Shown in pieces: positions 18,179 to 26,182 of a stretch of 64,000 nucleotides of DNA. The notes beneath the pieces are model-generated. The model did not search any database. It was not told where the DNA came from and saw nothing but the letters and a program-made list of their open reading frames with translations. The stretch is from contig NZ_NKFP01000001.1 in the NCBI RefSeq assembly GCF_002215035.1, positions 238,501 to 302,500 on the forward strand. The letters run 5' to 3'. The DNA comes from Leptolyngbya ohadii IS1. GTDB lineage: Bacteria; Cyanobacteriota; Cyanobacteriia; Elainellales; Elainellaceae. The stretch's first letter is position 1, and each line of letters opens with the position of its first letter. The position numbers and the translations under genes are program-made.

Positions 18179-18973
18179 ATGAGCTTTGATGCATTTGGCG
18201 ATTTTCGCATGGATGGACAGATTGCGATCGTGACGGGTGGTGCCCAAAATATTGGAGAGGCGATCGCTAAAACCTTCTCTGGTGCAGGGGCAAAGGTGAT
18301 GATTGCCGATCTTAACGGAGATAAAGCGGAAGCAACGGCGGCGGCAATCCAGGCGGAAACGGGGAACGAAGTGCGGGGCATTGAATGCAATGTGACGCTG
18401 GAAAAAGATATTCAGCGGTGCGTTGATGAGACTGTGAAAGCGTTTGGCGGCGTTTCAACCCTGGTGAATAATGTCGGCTGGGGTCGGGCGTATGACGATC
18501 CGCTGGCGGTATCCGAAGAGGACATGATCGAGAGCTACAAGCTCAACACGCTGTCTGCCATGCGAATGACTGCTGCCTGCCGTCCCTACCTGCTCCAAGC
18601 CGAAAACGCCACGATTACGAATTCCGGTTCTCTGGTGGGTACGATTCCCGCATTTGACTTTATTGCCTACTCTGCTGCTAAGGCTGCCCTCAATCATCTG
18701 ATGCTGGGCTTGGCACACTACTTTGCAAAGGAAGTTCGGATTAACACGGTGCTGATTGGTACAGTGCTGACCGCAGGCTACGCAGCGGCGGGTCTGGATG
18801 AAAAAGCACAGTATGCCCTGGCGCACCCGAACAACCTGACGGGACGGGCAGGCAAACCTCAGGATGTAGCAAATGCGTTTCTCTGGCTGGCATCTCCGGC
18901 GGGTTCCTGGGTCAGTGGGCAGACGATCCAGGTATCGGGGGGTGGCACCAGAATTAAGCTGAAGCCCGAATAG
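18179..18973 (+). CDS. Short-chain dehydrogenase/reductase
   Basis: A 264-residue SDR that follows the HdhA-like gene by 69 bp on the same strand, with AGGAG before ATG 18179. The cofactor motif is TGGAQNIG and NNVGWG replaces the usual NNAG. The catalytic residues are a serine at 149-151 (NSGSLVG), Tyr164 and Lys168 (YSAAK). The C-terminal WLASPAGSWVSGQTIQVSGGG is typical of the family. The two dehydrogenases share little sequence beyond the family core, so they are not a recent duplication. They probably act on related alcohol or keto substrates in one pathway. The substrate cannot be read from the sequence. Confidence 0.88.
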   Translation: MSFDAFGDFRMDGQIAIVTGGAQNIGEAIAKTFSGAGAKVMIADLNGDKAEATAAAIQAETGNEVRGIECNVTLEKDIQRCVDETVKAFGGVSTLVNNVGWGRAYDDPLAVSEEDMIESYKLNTLSAMRMTAACRPYLLQAENATITNSGSLVGTIPAFDFIAYSAAKAALNHLMLGLAHYFAKEVRINTVLIGTVLTAGYAAAGLDEKAQYALAHPNNLTGRAGKPQDVANAFLWLASPAGSWVSGQTIQVSGGGTRIKLKPE

Positions 18974-19203
18974 GCAGACGAATAGTTCGTATCCCATCGT
19001 GCTTGGAGTGCGGCAAAGTCTCAGCGGGGAATTTAGGGAACGTCCGGGACTTGAACGTTGACAGACCGATTAACCTACATGGACTCGGCTTACTCTACAC
19101 AGTCGCCATCTATGAAAGATTTAAGTGCTGCAAGTACCGCACTCTGTTTCTAGCAATATTCATTTCTCCTGTACCGATCGACTCACCTTATAAGTAATTC
19201 AGC

Positions 19204-20868
19204 GTGTTGCGTAAATTTCTTTCACCCTGGCTTAAACGGTTCTGGCTCTGCCCGATGACTGCGGCTACTGTGTTGCTATCGGTTTCACCTGCTCGATCGG
19301 CTGAAACGATTCATTTTCAATACGGGCTATTGGAGAGAACGCTGCAAGTTCGATCGCTGGAGGAGTTTGCAGAAACAGGTGAAGTGAATCCGGAGCTACG
19401 GTCTTTCTTTGATTTCCTCAAAGTTGATTTGCAGAAGCAGCAGGAATTTCGGCAAATTCTCACCGAACCTGTGCAGATCAGTCCCGTTTTGCTGTCTCAG
19501 TTCTTCTATACGGGACTTGGCGCAGGCTTTCTGACGCAGTTTGGCTCCTACATCCGGACTGAGGCAAACAACAACGGTTTCTATGCGCTGCGTTCTGCTA
19601 TTATCCTGGCAGCAGGAAATCCAGAGGGGCTGTCCCTTCTCAATGTGCTGCGAGAGTATCCGACAAATATGCGCGTGGATGTCGCTCAAAGTTTGTCCCT
19701 CTCCAGTGCAGCCAGTATTGTTCTAGATGCAACGGATTTTTTCACCCAGGCATTGAAAGAGCTTTCCGAAACTGAGGCACAAAAAGCCACTCCGATCGAT
19801 TTTTCGACTCTGACCGATCTCACAAAGCCAGGACGCTACGAAGTCACACAGCAGCGATGGCAGCTCCAGGATACGGGACGCGATCGTTCCTTTTACGTTG
19901 ATCTGTACCAACCCCAGCAATTGCCTCCTGGCGAAACCCCTGTCATTATCCTTTCCCACGGATTAGCCTCTAACCCCGAAGACTTCGCCGATCGCGCTCG
20001 TTATCTGGTATCCTATGGCTTTTTTGTTGCAGTTCCTCAGCATCCGGGCAGCGATACTTTGCACGCCGAGAATTTATTGCAGGGACTCTCAAAAGATGTA
20101 TTTGTCCTGCAAGAGTTTATCGATCGTCCGCTTGATATTCGCTTCCTGCTGGATGAACTGGAGCGGCGCAATCAAACCGAGTTTGCAGGTCGGCTGAATT
20201 TGCGATCGGTTGGCGTGATGGGACACTCCTTTGGTGGTTACACAGCACTGACATTGGCGGGAGCAACGATCGATTTTGAGCATCTGCGACGGGAATGCAG
20301 CAACAGGCTTGCTTACGTGGATGTGTCCCTATTTCTTCAGTGTCGCGCCTTGGATCTGCCCCAGCAAAATTATGATCTTAGCGATCCGCGAGTGACGGCA
20401 GTTTATGCGATGAACCCGGTCAACAACAGCATTTTTGGACCTACAGGATTAGGAAAAATTCAGGTTCCAGTGATGCTAGAGTCCGGTAGTCTTGATCCCG
20501 TTACGCCAGCGATTTTTGAGCAGGTGCGATCGTTTGATATGCTAACCACTCCCAACAAATACCTGGCAGTGCTTGAGGGGCAAGCGCATGTTGACTTTGC
20601 GGATCTTGATACCCAACTGAGAAGCTTAGTGGAGTCTGTAAGCTATCTCACCCTGCCGCATCCAGAACTTTTGAACAACTACAGCAATGCCCTGGCACTG
20701 GCGTTTTTTGAGGTATCGCTAATGGGCAATCAGTCCTATCAACCTTATCTCAATGCTTCCTATGCGGAATATCTGAGCCGGGATCAGGAATTTGGGGTGT
20801 TTCTGGTTAGTGGGGCATCTTCTGAAGGATTAAAACAGTACAGCCGAGAATTCCGATCGCGCCTTTAG
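19204..20868 (+). CDS. Secreted alpha/beta hydrolase with DUF1400 domain
   Basis: A 554-residue protein with a signal peptide of about 32 residues (FWLCPMTAATVLLSVSPARSA). DUF1400 spans about 33-165, where IHFQYGLLERTLQVRSLEEF is typical. A PAF-acetylhydrolase-like domain then runs from about 210 to 500. It shows an oxyanion block ILSHGLASNPEDF, the nucleophile Ser342 in VGVMGHSFGGYTA, a likely Asp in ESGSLDPVTP and His462 in GQAHVDF. The fusion is characteristic of cyanobacteria. It probably hydrolyses esters or lipids in the periplasm. The start is GTG 19204. Confidence 0.9.
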   Translation: MLRKFLSPWLKRFWLCPMTAATVLLSVSPARSAETIHFQYGLLERTLQVRSLEEFAETGEVNPELRSFFDFLKVDLQKQQEFRQILTEPVQISPVLLSQFFYTGLGAGFLTQFGSYIRTEANNNGFYALRSAIILAAGNPEGLSLLNVLREYPTNMRVDVAQSLSLSSAASIVLDATDFFTQALKELSETEAQKATPIDFSTLTDLTKPGRYEVTQQRWQLQDTGRDRSFYVDLYQPQQLPPGETPVIILSHGLASNPEDFADRARYLVSYGFFVAVPQHPGSDTLHAENLLQGLSKDVFVLQEFIDRPLDIRFLLDELERRNQTEFAGRLNLRSVGVMGHSFGGYTALTLAGATIDFEHLRRECSNRLAYVDVSLFLQCRALDLPQQNYDLSDPRVTAVYAMNPVNNSIFGPTGLGKIQVPVMLESGSLDPVTPAIFEQVRSFDMLTTPNKYLAVLEGQAHVDFADLDTQLRSLVESVSYLTLPHPELLNNYSNALALAFFEVSLMGNQSYQPYLNASYAEYLSRDQEFGVFLVSGASSEGLKQYSREFRSRL

Positions 20869-20931
20869 AAAATGTGCAGATGGAATGAGTACAAGAATAT
20901 GTGGAAGGATACGTGAAAGGATGAATGCATA

Positions 20932-23151
20932 ATGGGTTTTTGGGCGATCTGGTCTTCAGGTTGGGTATTTCTTCCAGGAATTTTGTTCCCTATTCTGTCT
21001 GTCATGCCAGCTTCAGCGGGATTGGCACAGGAAGAGTTTAGCGATATTCACACCACCGAACTGAATGTTTCCACTCATGCTGCCGATCTGGAAGCTATTG
21101 ACGCTGCTCCGAACCCACAACCGATCGAATTATTGGCGGTTACAGCGATCGATCAACTTCCTGTTGAGGATATACATCAGCAGCCGATCGATCTCTTGCA
21201 AGAAAATCAATCACAGGAAAATCCATTACAGAAAAATTCGTTTAATGCTGAGACTATTTCTCTCTCTCCCGTTGTCCTACCTGAGCTAGAGGCTGTTCAG
21301 ACTGATTCGATCGATCCTATCCTGACCGCTTCTATATCAGCAGATTTTACTTCTCAAAATGCGGCTTCTCATCTGTTAACTCAATCCTCTCCGGAACCTT
21401 CAATTGATTTATCATCTGATTTGTCAATTGATTTATCAACCTCCACTCAGCCTCCTCAATCCTCTGAAACCGCCTACGATCCCAATGCCGGAATTCGCAT
21501 TCCGCTAAATTTAGGGGAGGGTAGACCGATCGAGCGGGTCTATATTTATCTAACCAATCCAACAGACGATGCAGCAGAGAACGAAACGTTACAGCAGGAA
21601 ATCACGGAAGCCTTTGGAATCGAGGCGGGAGAAAGCTTTAGTCCCTTGTTTGTCGATCGCGCCATTCGTCAGGTTCAAGGTTTACCCTTTGTAGAATCGG
21701 TAGAGTATCGTCTGTACGAATCCAATGCTCCCGGAAGGGTAATCGTCGCAGTATTAGCCACCCTTAAACCCACCACCCCTCAACCGGAAGAAGCAAGTCC
21801 AGCCGCAACAACCCAGCAATCGGGCGGCATCCTGGGCAGTGGAGACTTTGGAGATTTTCCCACGCTTTACGTGAGCGATCGTGCCCTATTTAAGTTTGTT
21901 CTGAATGGCAGTGTCGGGCTATTCAGCGATACCAATCCCTGGTTTGGCAATCCGCAGAATTTTGTGTTCAGTCCCTATCAACCAAACGGCACAATTACCT
22001 GGGGAGAGTATAGCTTAGAGGCAGGTTTGGCGGGCATTACCCGCATTGGAGATGCTCCTTTCTACCTCTACGGTGCTGCGACCTACATGATCTCCAGCAC
22101 AGTTCAGCCCGATATCTTTCAGGAGGACGACCGCTTTGATGGAGCGATCGAGCAGCTATACGCCGGATTTTTGATCGCAGAACGAGGCAACCCAATCGCC
22201 TTTAACTTTTCTGTGGGGCGGCAGAAATTTCAATTAAACCAGGGCTTTTTGTTCTCCCAGTTTAGCGGTGCAGTGAACGCCCAGGATCGGGGTGCCAGCT
22301 ACCTCAATCCACGTACCGCTTACGATATGACGGTTCTTGCAAATGCCAGAATTGGCAATTTCAGATTGCAGGGCTTTTTTCTGGAACCCAATCTGCTCTC
22401 GGTTCAACCCCGCTCCCAATATCTGGGTGCAAACCTGAGCTACAACGATCGCACCCTGGAAGCCAGCCTTGCCTATATCACTATTCCCTACTCCGAGGCG
22501 GTTTACCTCTTGCCCGGAGGACAGACCGAGCCGCGTGAAGGCTTGCAGGTGATTAACCCCCGAATTCGGTTCGCAAATCTATTTGGGGTAGATGGGCTAT
22601 GGGCAGAGAGCGAGTACGCCTACGAATTTAGCGATCGCTTCAATATGTCGGCTCACGGGGCATATATTTGGGTGGGCTATACGGCGAACCATGTGTCCTG
22701 GCAGCCCAGTTTTAGCTACCGATTTTCTGGGTTTAGCGGCGATGATCCCAATACCGCTGCCTATGAGCGCTTTGATCCCTTGCAGGCGGGCGGACTATCG
22801 GATTGGCTACAGGGTTTGACGCTGGGTAAGGTGTTTAACAATTCCAATAACTTCTCCCATCGTGTCTCCGTTTCCGTTCAGCCGAATGAGCTACTGTCGC
22901 TATCGCTGGTTTACTATTACCGATACGCTAATCAGCTTAATAACTTAGGCGGAAGCCCTAGCTTACAGAATCTACAGTCTCGCGATATTGGTCATGAGCT
23001 TCAACTTCTAACTCGCTATTCGTTATCACGCAACCTTCTACTTCAGTTTCTTTCCTCGATCGCCTTTCCGGGAACTGCCATTCAGCGCGCTGTATCTGGC
23101 GAAACCGACCCCTGGTTCACGATTCAATTGTCAGCCTATATGTTTTTCTAG
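20932..23151 (+). CDS. Outer-membrane barrel with POTRA-like domain (alginate-export type)
   Basis: A 739-residue protein with a signal peptide (about 1-31), then a long Ser/Thr/Gln-rich linker (32-180). A POTRA-like domain covers about 182-285 (IERVYIYLTN, then FVDRAIRQVQGLPFVESVEYRL). A beta barrel of about 420 residues follows. The last strands contain RDIGHELQLLTRYSLSRNLL and FLSSIAFPG, a pattern found at the end of AlgE/alginate_exp proteins, and the chain ends in Phe-Phe as outer-membrane proteins do. It is likely a channel or secretion pore. Its cargo is unknown, and it lies 63 bp after the DUF1400 hydrolase. Confidence 0.75.
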   Translation: MGFWAIWSSGWVFLPGILFPILSVMPASAGLAQEEFSDIHTTELNVSTHAADLEAIDAAPNPQPIELLAVTAIDQLPVEDIHQQPIDLLQENQSQENPLQKNSFNAETISLSPVVLPELEAVQTDSIDPILTASISADFTSQNAASHLLTQSSPEPSIDLSSDLSIDLSTSTQPPQSSETAYDPNAGIRIPLNLGEGRPIERVYIYLTNPTDDAAENETLQQEITEAFGIEAGESFSPLFVDRAIRQVQGLPFVESVEYRLYESNAPGRVIVAVLATLKPTTPQPEEASPAATTQQSGGILGSGDFGDFPTLYVSDRALFKFVLNGSVGLFSDTNPWFGNPQNFVFSPYQPNGTITWGEYSLEAGLAGITRIGDAPFYLYGAATYMISSTVQPDIFQEDDRFDGAIEQLYAGFLIAERGNPIAFNFSVGRQKFQLNQGFLFSQFSGAVNAQDRGASYLNPRTAYDMTVLANARIGNFRLQGFFLEPNLLSVQPRSQYLGANLSYNDRTLEASLAYITIPYSEAVYLLPGGQTEPREGLQVINPRIRFANLFGVDGLWAESEYAYEFSDRFNMSAHGAYIWVGYTANHVSWQPSFSYRFSGFSGDDPNTAAYERFDPLQAGGLSDWLQGLTLGKVFNNSNNFSHRVSVSVQPNELLSLSLVYYYRYANQLNNLGGSPSLQNLQSRDIGHELQLLTRYSLSRNLLLQFLSSIAFPGTAIQRAVSGETDPWFTIQLSAYMFF

Positions 23152-23163
23152 ATGTTTTTCTAG
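23140..23163. repeat. Perfect 12-bp tandem duplication spanning the stop codon
   Basis: ATGTTTTTCTAG at 23140-23151 encodes the last residues and stop of the barrel protein. It is repeated exactly at 23152-23163. Confidence 0.97.
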
Positions 23164-23541
23164 TTTCCCCCTATGCTGTAACTTTGTTTCCTGCGTCATA
23201 GAAAACTGCTGACTCAGAAGCGGACGACTGACTGCGTCACAGTTGAAGATATTCCTAAGCTAACTTCCGCAGGAATTGATAATGATAGATGCCAATCATT
23301 CTTTGCATTATGTCAATGCTGATTGCGGCAGCTGCTCTCGGCTGGGTCTTTTTGATCGCGGGTATTGTGCTCTGTGTACGGGAGCATTCACCAATTTGTC
23401 ACTTTTTTCCTGTACCTTGCAGGTAGAGCGTCCTTTTTTGATGTTCTTCAGGGAGTATTGAGATGGCAAAAAGCCAGATAAACACAGCTTTGCTGTTTCA
23501 TTTCTGTTTCTGCACAACTGAACTGTTCATATTGGATTTGT
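23152..23541. other. Spacer between the barrel gene and the PPC-like gene
   Basis: 390 bp. It contains the second copy of the 12-bp duplication and the possible 45-residue frame at 23289. The stretch AATTTGTCACTTTTTTCC near 23393 is reminiscent of other AT-rich spacers here (a similar TTTGTCACTTTTCAC occurs near 24249). No terminator hairpin was found. Confidence 0.5.
23289..23426 (+). CDS. Possible 45-residue single-helix membrane protein
   Basis: An open frame ATG 23289 to TAG 23426 encodes a hydrophobic core LIAAAALGWVFLIAGIVLCV flanked by a charged RE pair and a Cys/Pro-rich tail. This reads as one membrane helix with the tail on the other side. AGGA lies 15 bases before the start, rather far, and two internal ATGs (codons 8 and 10) could also serve. 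A second frame overlaps it on the same strand but has no such pattern. It lies in a 390-bp spacer that otherwise holds nothing. Support is moderate at best. Confidence 0.35.
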   Translation: MPIILCIMSMLIAAAALGWVFLIAGIVLCVREHSPICHFFPVPCR

Positions 23542-24006
23542 ATGCCTTTTAACCCTACACCATCTTTTGCCACACTTTTGAATGCCTCATCTTTCACCGA
23601 TCGCCCCGGCACAGATAGCTTACTGGGTACTCCGGCAAGCTTTAGCCTAAGAAAAAAGGATGAATCGTTTAAGATTGGTACTAAATCCTCCTACAAGCGC
23701 ACCGATCGCATCGGAGATGATGAAGGCAGGGATTTCTACGAGTTCAAGCTCAATGAACGATCGCGAATCCGCATTGGTGTAACAAATCGGGAGTTTCTGT
23801 TTGGTCCTTCTCTAGAAATCAGGCTAGAAAAGAAGGGCAGCTCCGAGAAGATTCGCCGTACTGCACTGGGGGGCGCAACAGCGGTATTCGATCGGCGGCT
23901 TTCTAAAGGAACCTATACGCTACGAGTCTCTTCGGATGGTGAAAGTGTGCCTTACCGTTTGACCTATCGAAGAAACTCGGCTGATGATTTTGATCCTTTT
24001 GATTAG
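23542..24006 (+). CDS. PPC-like beta-sandwich protein
   Basis: A 154-residue protein with no signal peptide. Residues about 60-145 resemble the bacterial pre-peptidase C-terminal domain: RDFYEFKLNERSRIRIGVT, then LEIRLEKKG, and at the end LSKGTYTLRVSS followed by YRLTYRR. Such domains usually hang on secreted proteases or surface proteins, so a stand-alone copy in cyanobacteria may be a binding module. The first 40 residues are Thr/Ser-rich and low in structure. ATG 23542 is the only reasonable start. Functional assignment stops at the fold level. Confidence 0.7.
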   Translation: MPFNPTPSFATLLNASSFTDRPGTDSLLGTPASFSLRKKDESFKIGTKSSYKRTDRIGDDEGRDFYEFKLNERSRIRIGVTNREFLFGPSLEIRLEKKGSSEKIRRTALGGATAVFDRRLSKGTYTLRVSSDGESVPYRLTYRRNSADDFDPFD

Positions 24007-24437
24007 TCTGCTGCGAGTAATTCAAAATATAGCGATCGTCTTTCAGCTTCATTGCTATTTTCTCCTGCTTACATCGGGATTCTGTAGCAGGATGCAATGA
24101 TATTTCTGGCGATCGTCTATGCTTGAGTCAACTGCCGTTTCTACTCGTTTGCTAACCACTTCCGTTTTTTCTACAAACTTTGTACTGGAAATTTGTTTGT
24201 AAAGTGTAAAGGAAGGTAGCGATTGTTTGCCTTCAAACAGCTTGTCACTAGTTTGTCACTTTTCACTGATAGGTTTCAAATGCCTTTAATAGTCGATGAA
24301 ATTCGCTGCAAGTTCTGAAGTTAGGCTTGATGACAGATAGTTTTCTCAACCCGCTATTTGTAGCTCAACCTGTCTATACTTCAACCTGTCTATAGTTCAA
24401 CCGTAGTTCAATCGTTTGAAAATAGGACAATCGATCG
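24007..24437. other. Spacer before the repeat-peptide gene
   Basis: 431 bp with no credible gene on either strand. The right end carries a 16-bp tandem repeat (TCAACCTGTCTATACT, 24365-24380, then TCAACCTGTCTATAGT, 24381-24396, and partial copies). The promoter of the repeat-peptide gene is expected here, and AGGAC at 24425-24429 is a fair ribosome-binding site for ATG 24438. Confidence 0.5.
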
Positions 24438-24686
24438 ATGACAAACAATCAATCAACCCATTTCAGCAGCCAGGCGAATTCTGACCCAACGACTGATCCG
24501 AATACAGAACCGTACACCAATCCTCATCCTGTGCCGGAACAAGACCCGAACGCTGATCCCTACACCAATCCCGACGCGCCTGTTCCCAATGCAGATCTTA
24601 ACCTGGAGCCTTACACGAATTCCGATCCAGAACCCATGACTGATCCCAACGTCGATCCCTACACCAATCCAGAGGCAAGAGCGTAA
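24438..24686 (+). CDS. 82-residue repeat peptide (four D/E-PYTN units); candidate RiPP precursor
   Basis: The peptide opens with MTNNQSTHFSSQANS and then consists almost wholly of four imperfect repeats of about 16 residues. Each is centred on D/E-PYTN-P/S: DPNTEPYTNPHP, DPNADPYTNPDAP, ADLNLEPYTNSDPEP and DPNVDPYTNPEA. It has no Cys, Lys or Gly; Arg occurs once near the C-terminus. It is very acidic. Each repeat pairs a Thr with nearby Asp/Glu, the combination used for ester links in graspetides, and an ATP-grasp ligase is encoded 3.1 kb downstream on the same strand. A leader-like N-terminus of about 15 residues is short for that class. Alternatives are a secreted spacer peptide or a calcium-binding acidic repeat. 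No family was recognised. Confidence 0.6.
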   Translation: MTNNQSTHFSSQANSDPTTDPNTEPYTNPHPVPEQDPNADPYTNPDAPVPNADLNLEPYTNSDPEPMTDPNVDPYTNPEARA

Positions 24687-24800
24687 TTTTTGCAACAGTA
24701 GCTCTCTGGTTCCATTTAAAGTTTGATAGCATGAGTGCAACTCTGGGTCTAAGGTAGTCTGCCTGAGATCCAGAGTAGTTCTGTTCGCAAATGCTCTATT

Positions 24801-24845
24801 CAGTTATTGAACCTTCAATTATTGAACCTTCAGTTATTGAACTCC
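24801..24845. repeat. 15-bp tandem repeat, three units
   Basis: CAGTTATTGAACCTT, CAATTATTGAACCTT and CAGTTATTGAACTCC follow each other directly, ending 18 bp before the start of the response-regulator gene. They could bear on its expression or be a slippage product. Confidence 0.9.
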
Positions 24846-24863
24846 AGCCAAGGTTAAACTCCA

Positions 24864-25937
24864 ATGAGAATTCTGCTGGTCGAGGACGATCGCAATCTGG
24901 CAGCGGCTTTAACGACCCTGTTGAATCGGCATAACTACTTGCTTGATGTTTCAACAGACGGCGAGATGGGCTGGGAGATGATCAACATCATTGATTATGA
25001 CCTCGTTCTACTGGATGTTGAGTTGCCTAAACTGGATGGAATTAGTTTGTGTCGTCGCTTACGGGAGCATCATTACCACGTTCCAGTGATGCTGATGACG
25101 GTTCGCGATTCGGTGACGGATAAGTCAGTCGGGCTGGATAGTGGTGCGGATGATTATCTGGTGAAGCCCTTTGATATTCAGGAGCTGTTAGCTCGTATCC
25201 GCGTCCTGTCCCGCCGTTTAGCAGAACGATCGACCACAGTTTTATCCTGCGGGAAACTCCGGCTTGATCCGAAGAGGCGGGAAATTTCCTATGATGGTCA
25301 GGTTTTGCCCTTTAGCCGCAAAGAGTTCCTGCTGATTGAGCTATTTTTGCGCCATCCGCATCGCGTGTTTAGCCGAGGGGATATTGTTGATCATCTCTGG
25401 TCGCTCGATAATTTGCCGACGGAAGACACGGTAAAATCCCACATCAGACGCATTCGGCGCAAACTGAGCGAGTTTGGTGCGGAGGATTTAATTGAAACGC
25501 TCTACGGACATGGCTATCGGCTAAATCCTGCCTTTGCCAGTTCTGAATCCGAAGATACCCTCACTCCAGTTCAGGAAAAAGAATTAAAGGAAGCGATCGG
25601 ACAGGTTTGGCAGAATATTCGATCGGGTGTTTGGGAGCAGCTTGCCATCCTGAAGCAGACGATTCTCGACCTGGAGGCAGGCAATTGTGTAGAGCAGGAG
25701 CGGATCGAATTAGCGCGACAGATTGCCCATCAGATTGCAGGAACAGTCGGAACCTGTGGTTTTGAAGCTGCCTCTCATATTACAAGAGCGATCGAAACGC
25801 TGTTGCAGCAACCGCTCTATCTCAAGACCCTCTATTCGCTTTCGCATCTGGTTAAAGTGCTGAGCTGGGAATTAGAGCAACCGATCGACGATGAGGTCTC
25901 CCAGGCAAATCTAGCGGTTTCCACAGCAAAGAGATGA
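24864..25937 (+). CDS. OmpR-type response regulator with C-terminal Hpt domain
   Basis: A 357-residue protein. The receiver covers 1-117, with D8-D9, phosphoacceptor D51 (VLLDVELPKLDG) and K101 (YLVKPFD). A winged-helix DNA-binding domain covers about 125-222 (LPFSRKEFLLIELFLRHPHRVFS, then TEDTVKSHIRRIRRKL and ETLYGHGYRL). The last 120 residues are helical and carry ARQIAHQIAGTVGTCGF, whose H289 fits an Hpt phosphotransfer site. A regulator with its own Hpt could take part in a multi-step relay. It sits between the repeat peptide and the ATP-grasp genes, all on one strand, so it may control them. Its kinase is not nearby. Confidence 0.88.
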   Translation: MRILLVEDDRNLAAALTTLLNRHNYLLDVSTDGEMGWEMINIIDYDLVLLDVELPKLDGISLCRRLREHHYHVPVMLMTVRDSVTDKSVGLDSGADDYLVKPFDIQELLARIRVLSRRLAERSTTVLSCGKLRLDPKRREISYDGQVLPFSRKEFLLIELFLRHPHRVFSRGDIVDHLWSLDNLPTEDTVKSHIRRIRRKLSEFGAEDLIETLYGHGYRLNPAFASSESEDTLTPVQEKELKEAIGQVWQNIRSGVWEQLAILKQTILDLEAGNCVEQERIELARQIAHQIAGTVGTCGFEAASHITRAIETLLQQPLYLKTLYSLSHLVKVLSWELEQPIDDEVSQANLAVSTAKR

Positions 25938-26022
25938 TTGAATTTAATTTCCTTTGAATATCAGGGGGTGTGCGTTAGAGAGAACACAGACAGCGAATCC
26001 TCCTGCACACAATTCTCTTCGG

Positions 26023-26074
26023 CTATTCTATTTGAATATTCTGTCTGACTATTCTATTTGAATATTCTGTCTGA
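26023..26074. repeat. Perfect 26-bp tandem duplication
   Basis: A 26-bp unit beginning CTATTCTATTTGAATATT occupies 26023-26048 and is repeated without change at 26049-26074. It lies in the 245-bp spacer upstream of the beta-rich protein gene. Part of the unit, TATTTGAATATT, is nearly palindromic. Confidence 0.97.
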
Positions 26075-26182
26075 TTATTTTTCCGACTATTTCTTCCCGA
26101 CCACAAAGTACCCCGGTGAGTACCACGACTTCCAAAGGAGCGGAAGTATCTTGGGATTAAATCTACTTGAGGATGCTTTGAA

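Noticed and set aside
19038..19110. tRNA-Asn-like sequence on the minus strand (GTAGAG, GTTAATCGG, TTCAAGTCCC)
   Set aside because: The T-stem does not pair, the anticodon arm has extra bases and no acceptor stem is found. At most it is a relic or chance.
24453..24740. Opposite-strand frame in the repeat-peptide gene, rich in Arg, Ile, Gly and Val
   Set aside because: It is the complement of the repeated codons. The plus strand has the better start, ribosome-binding site and residue pattern.
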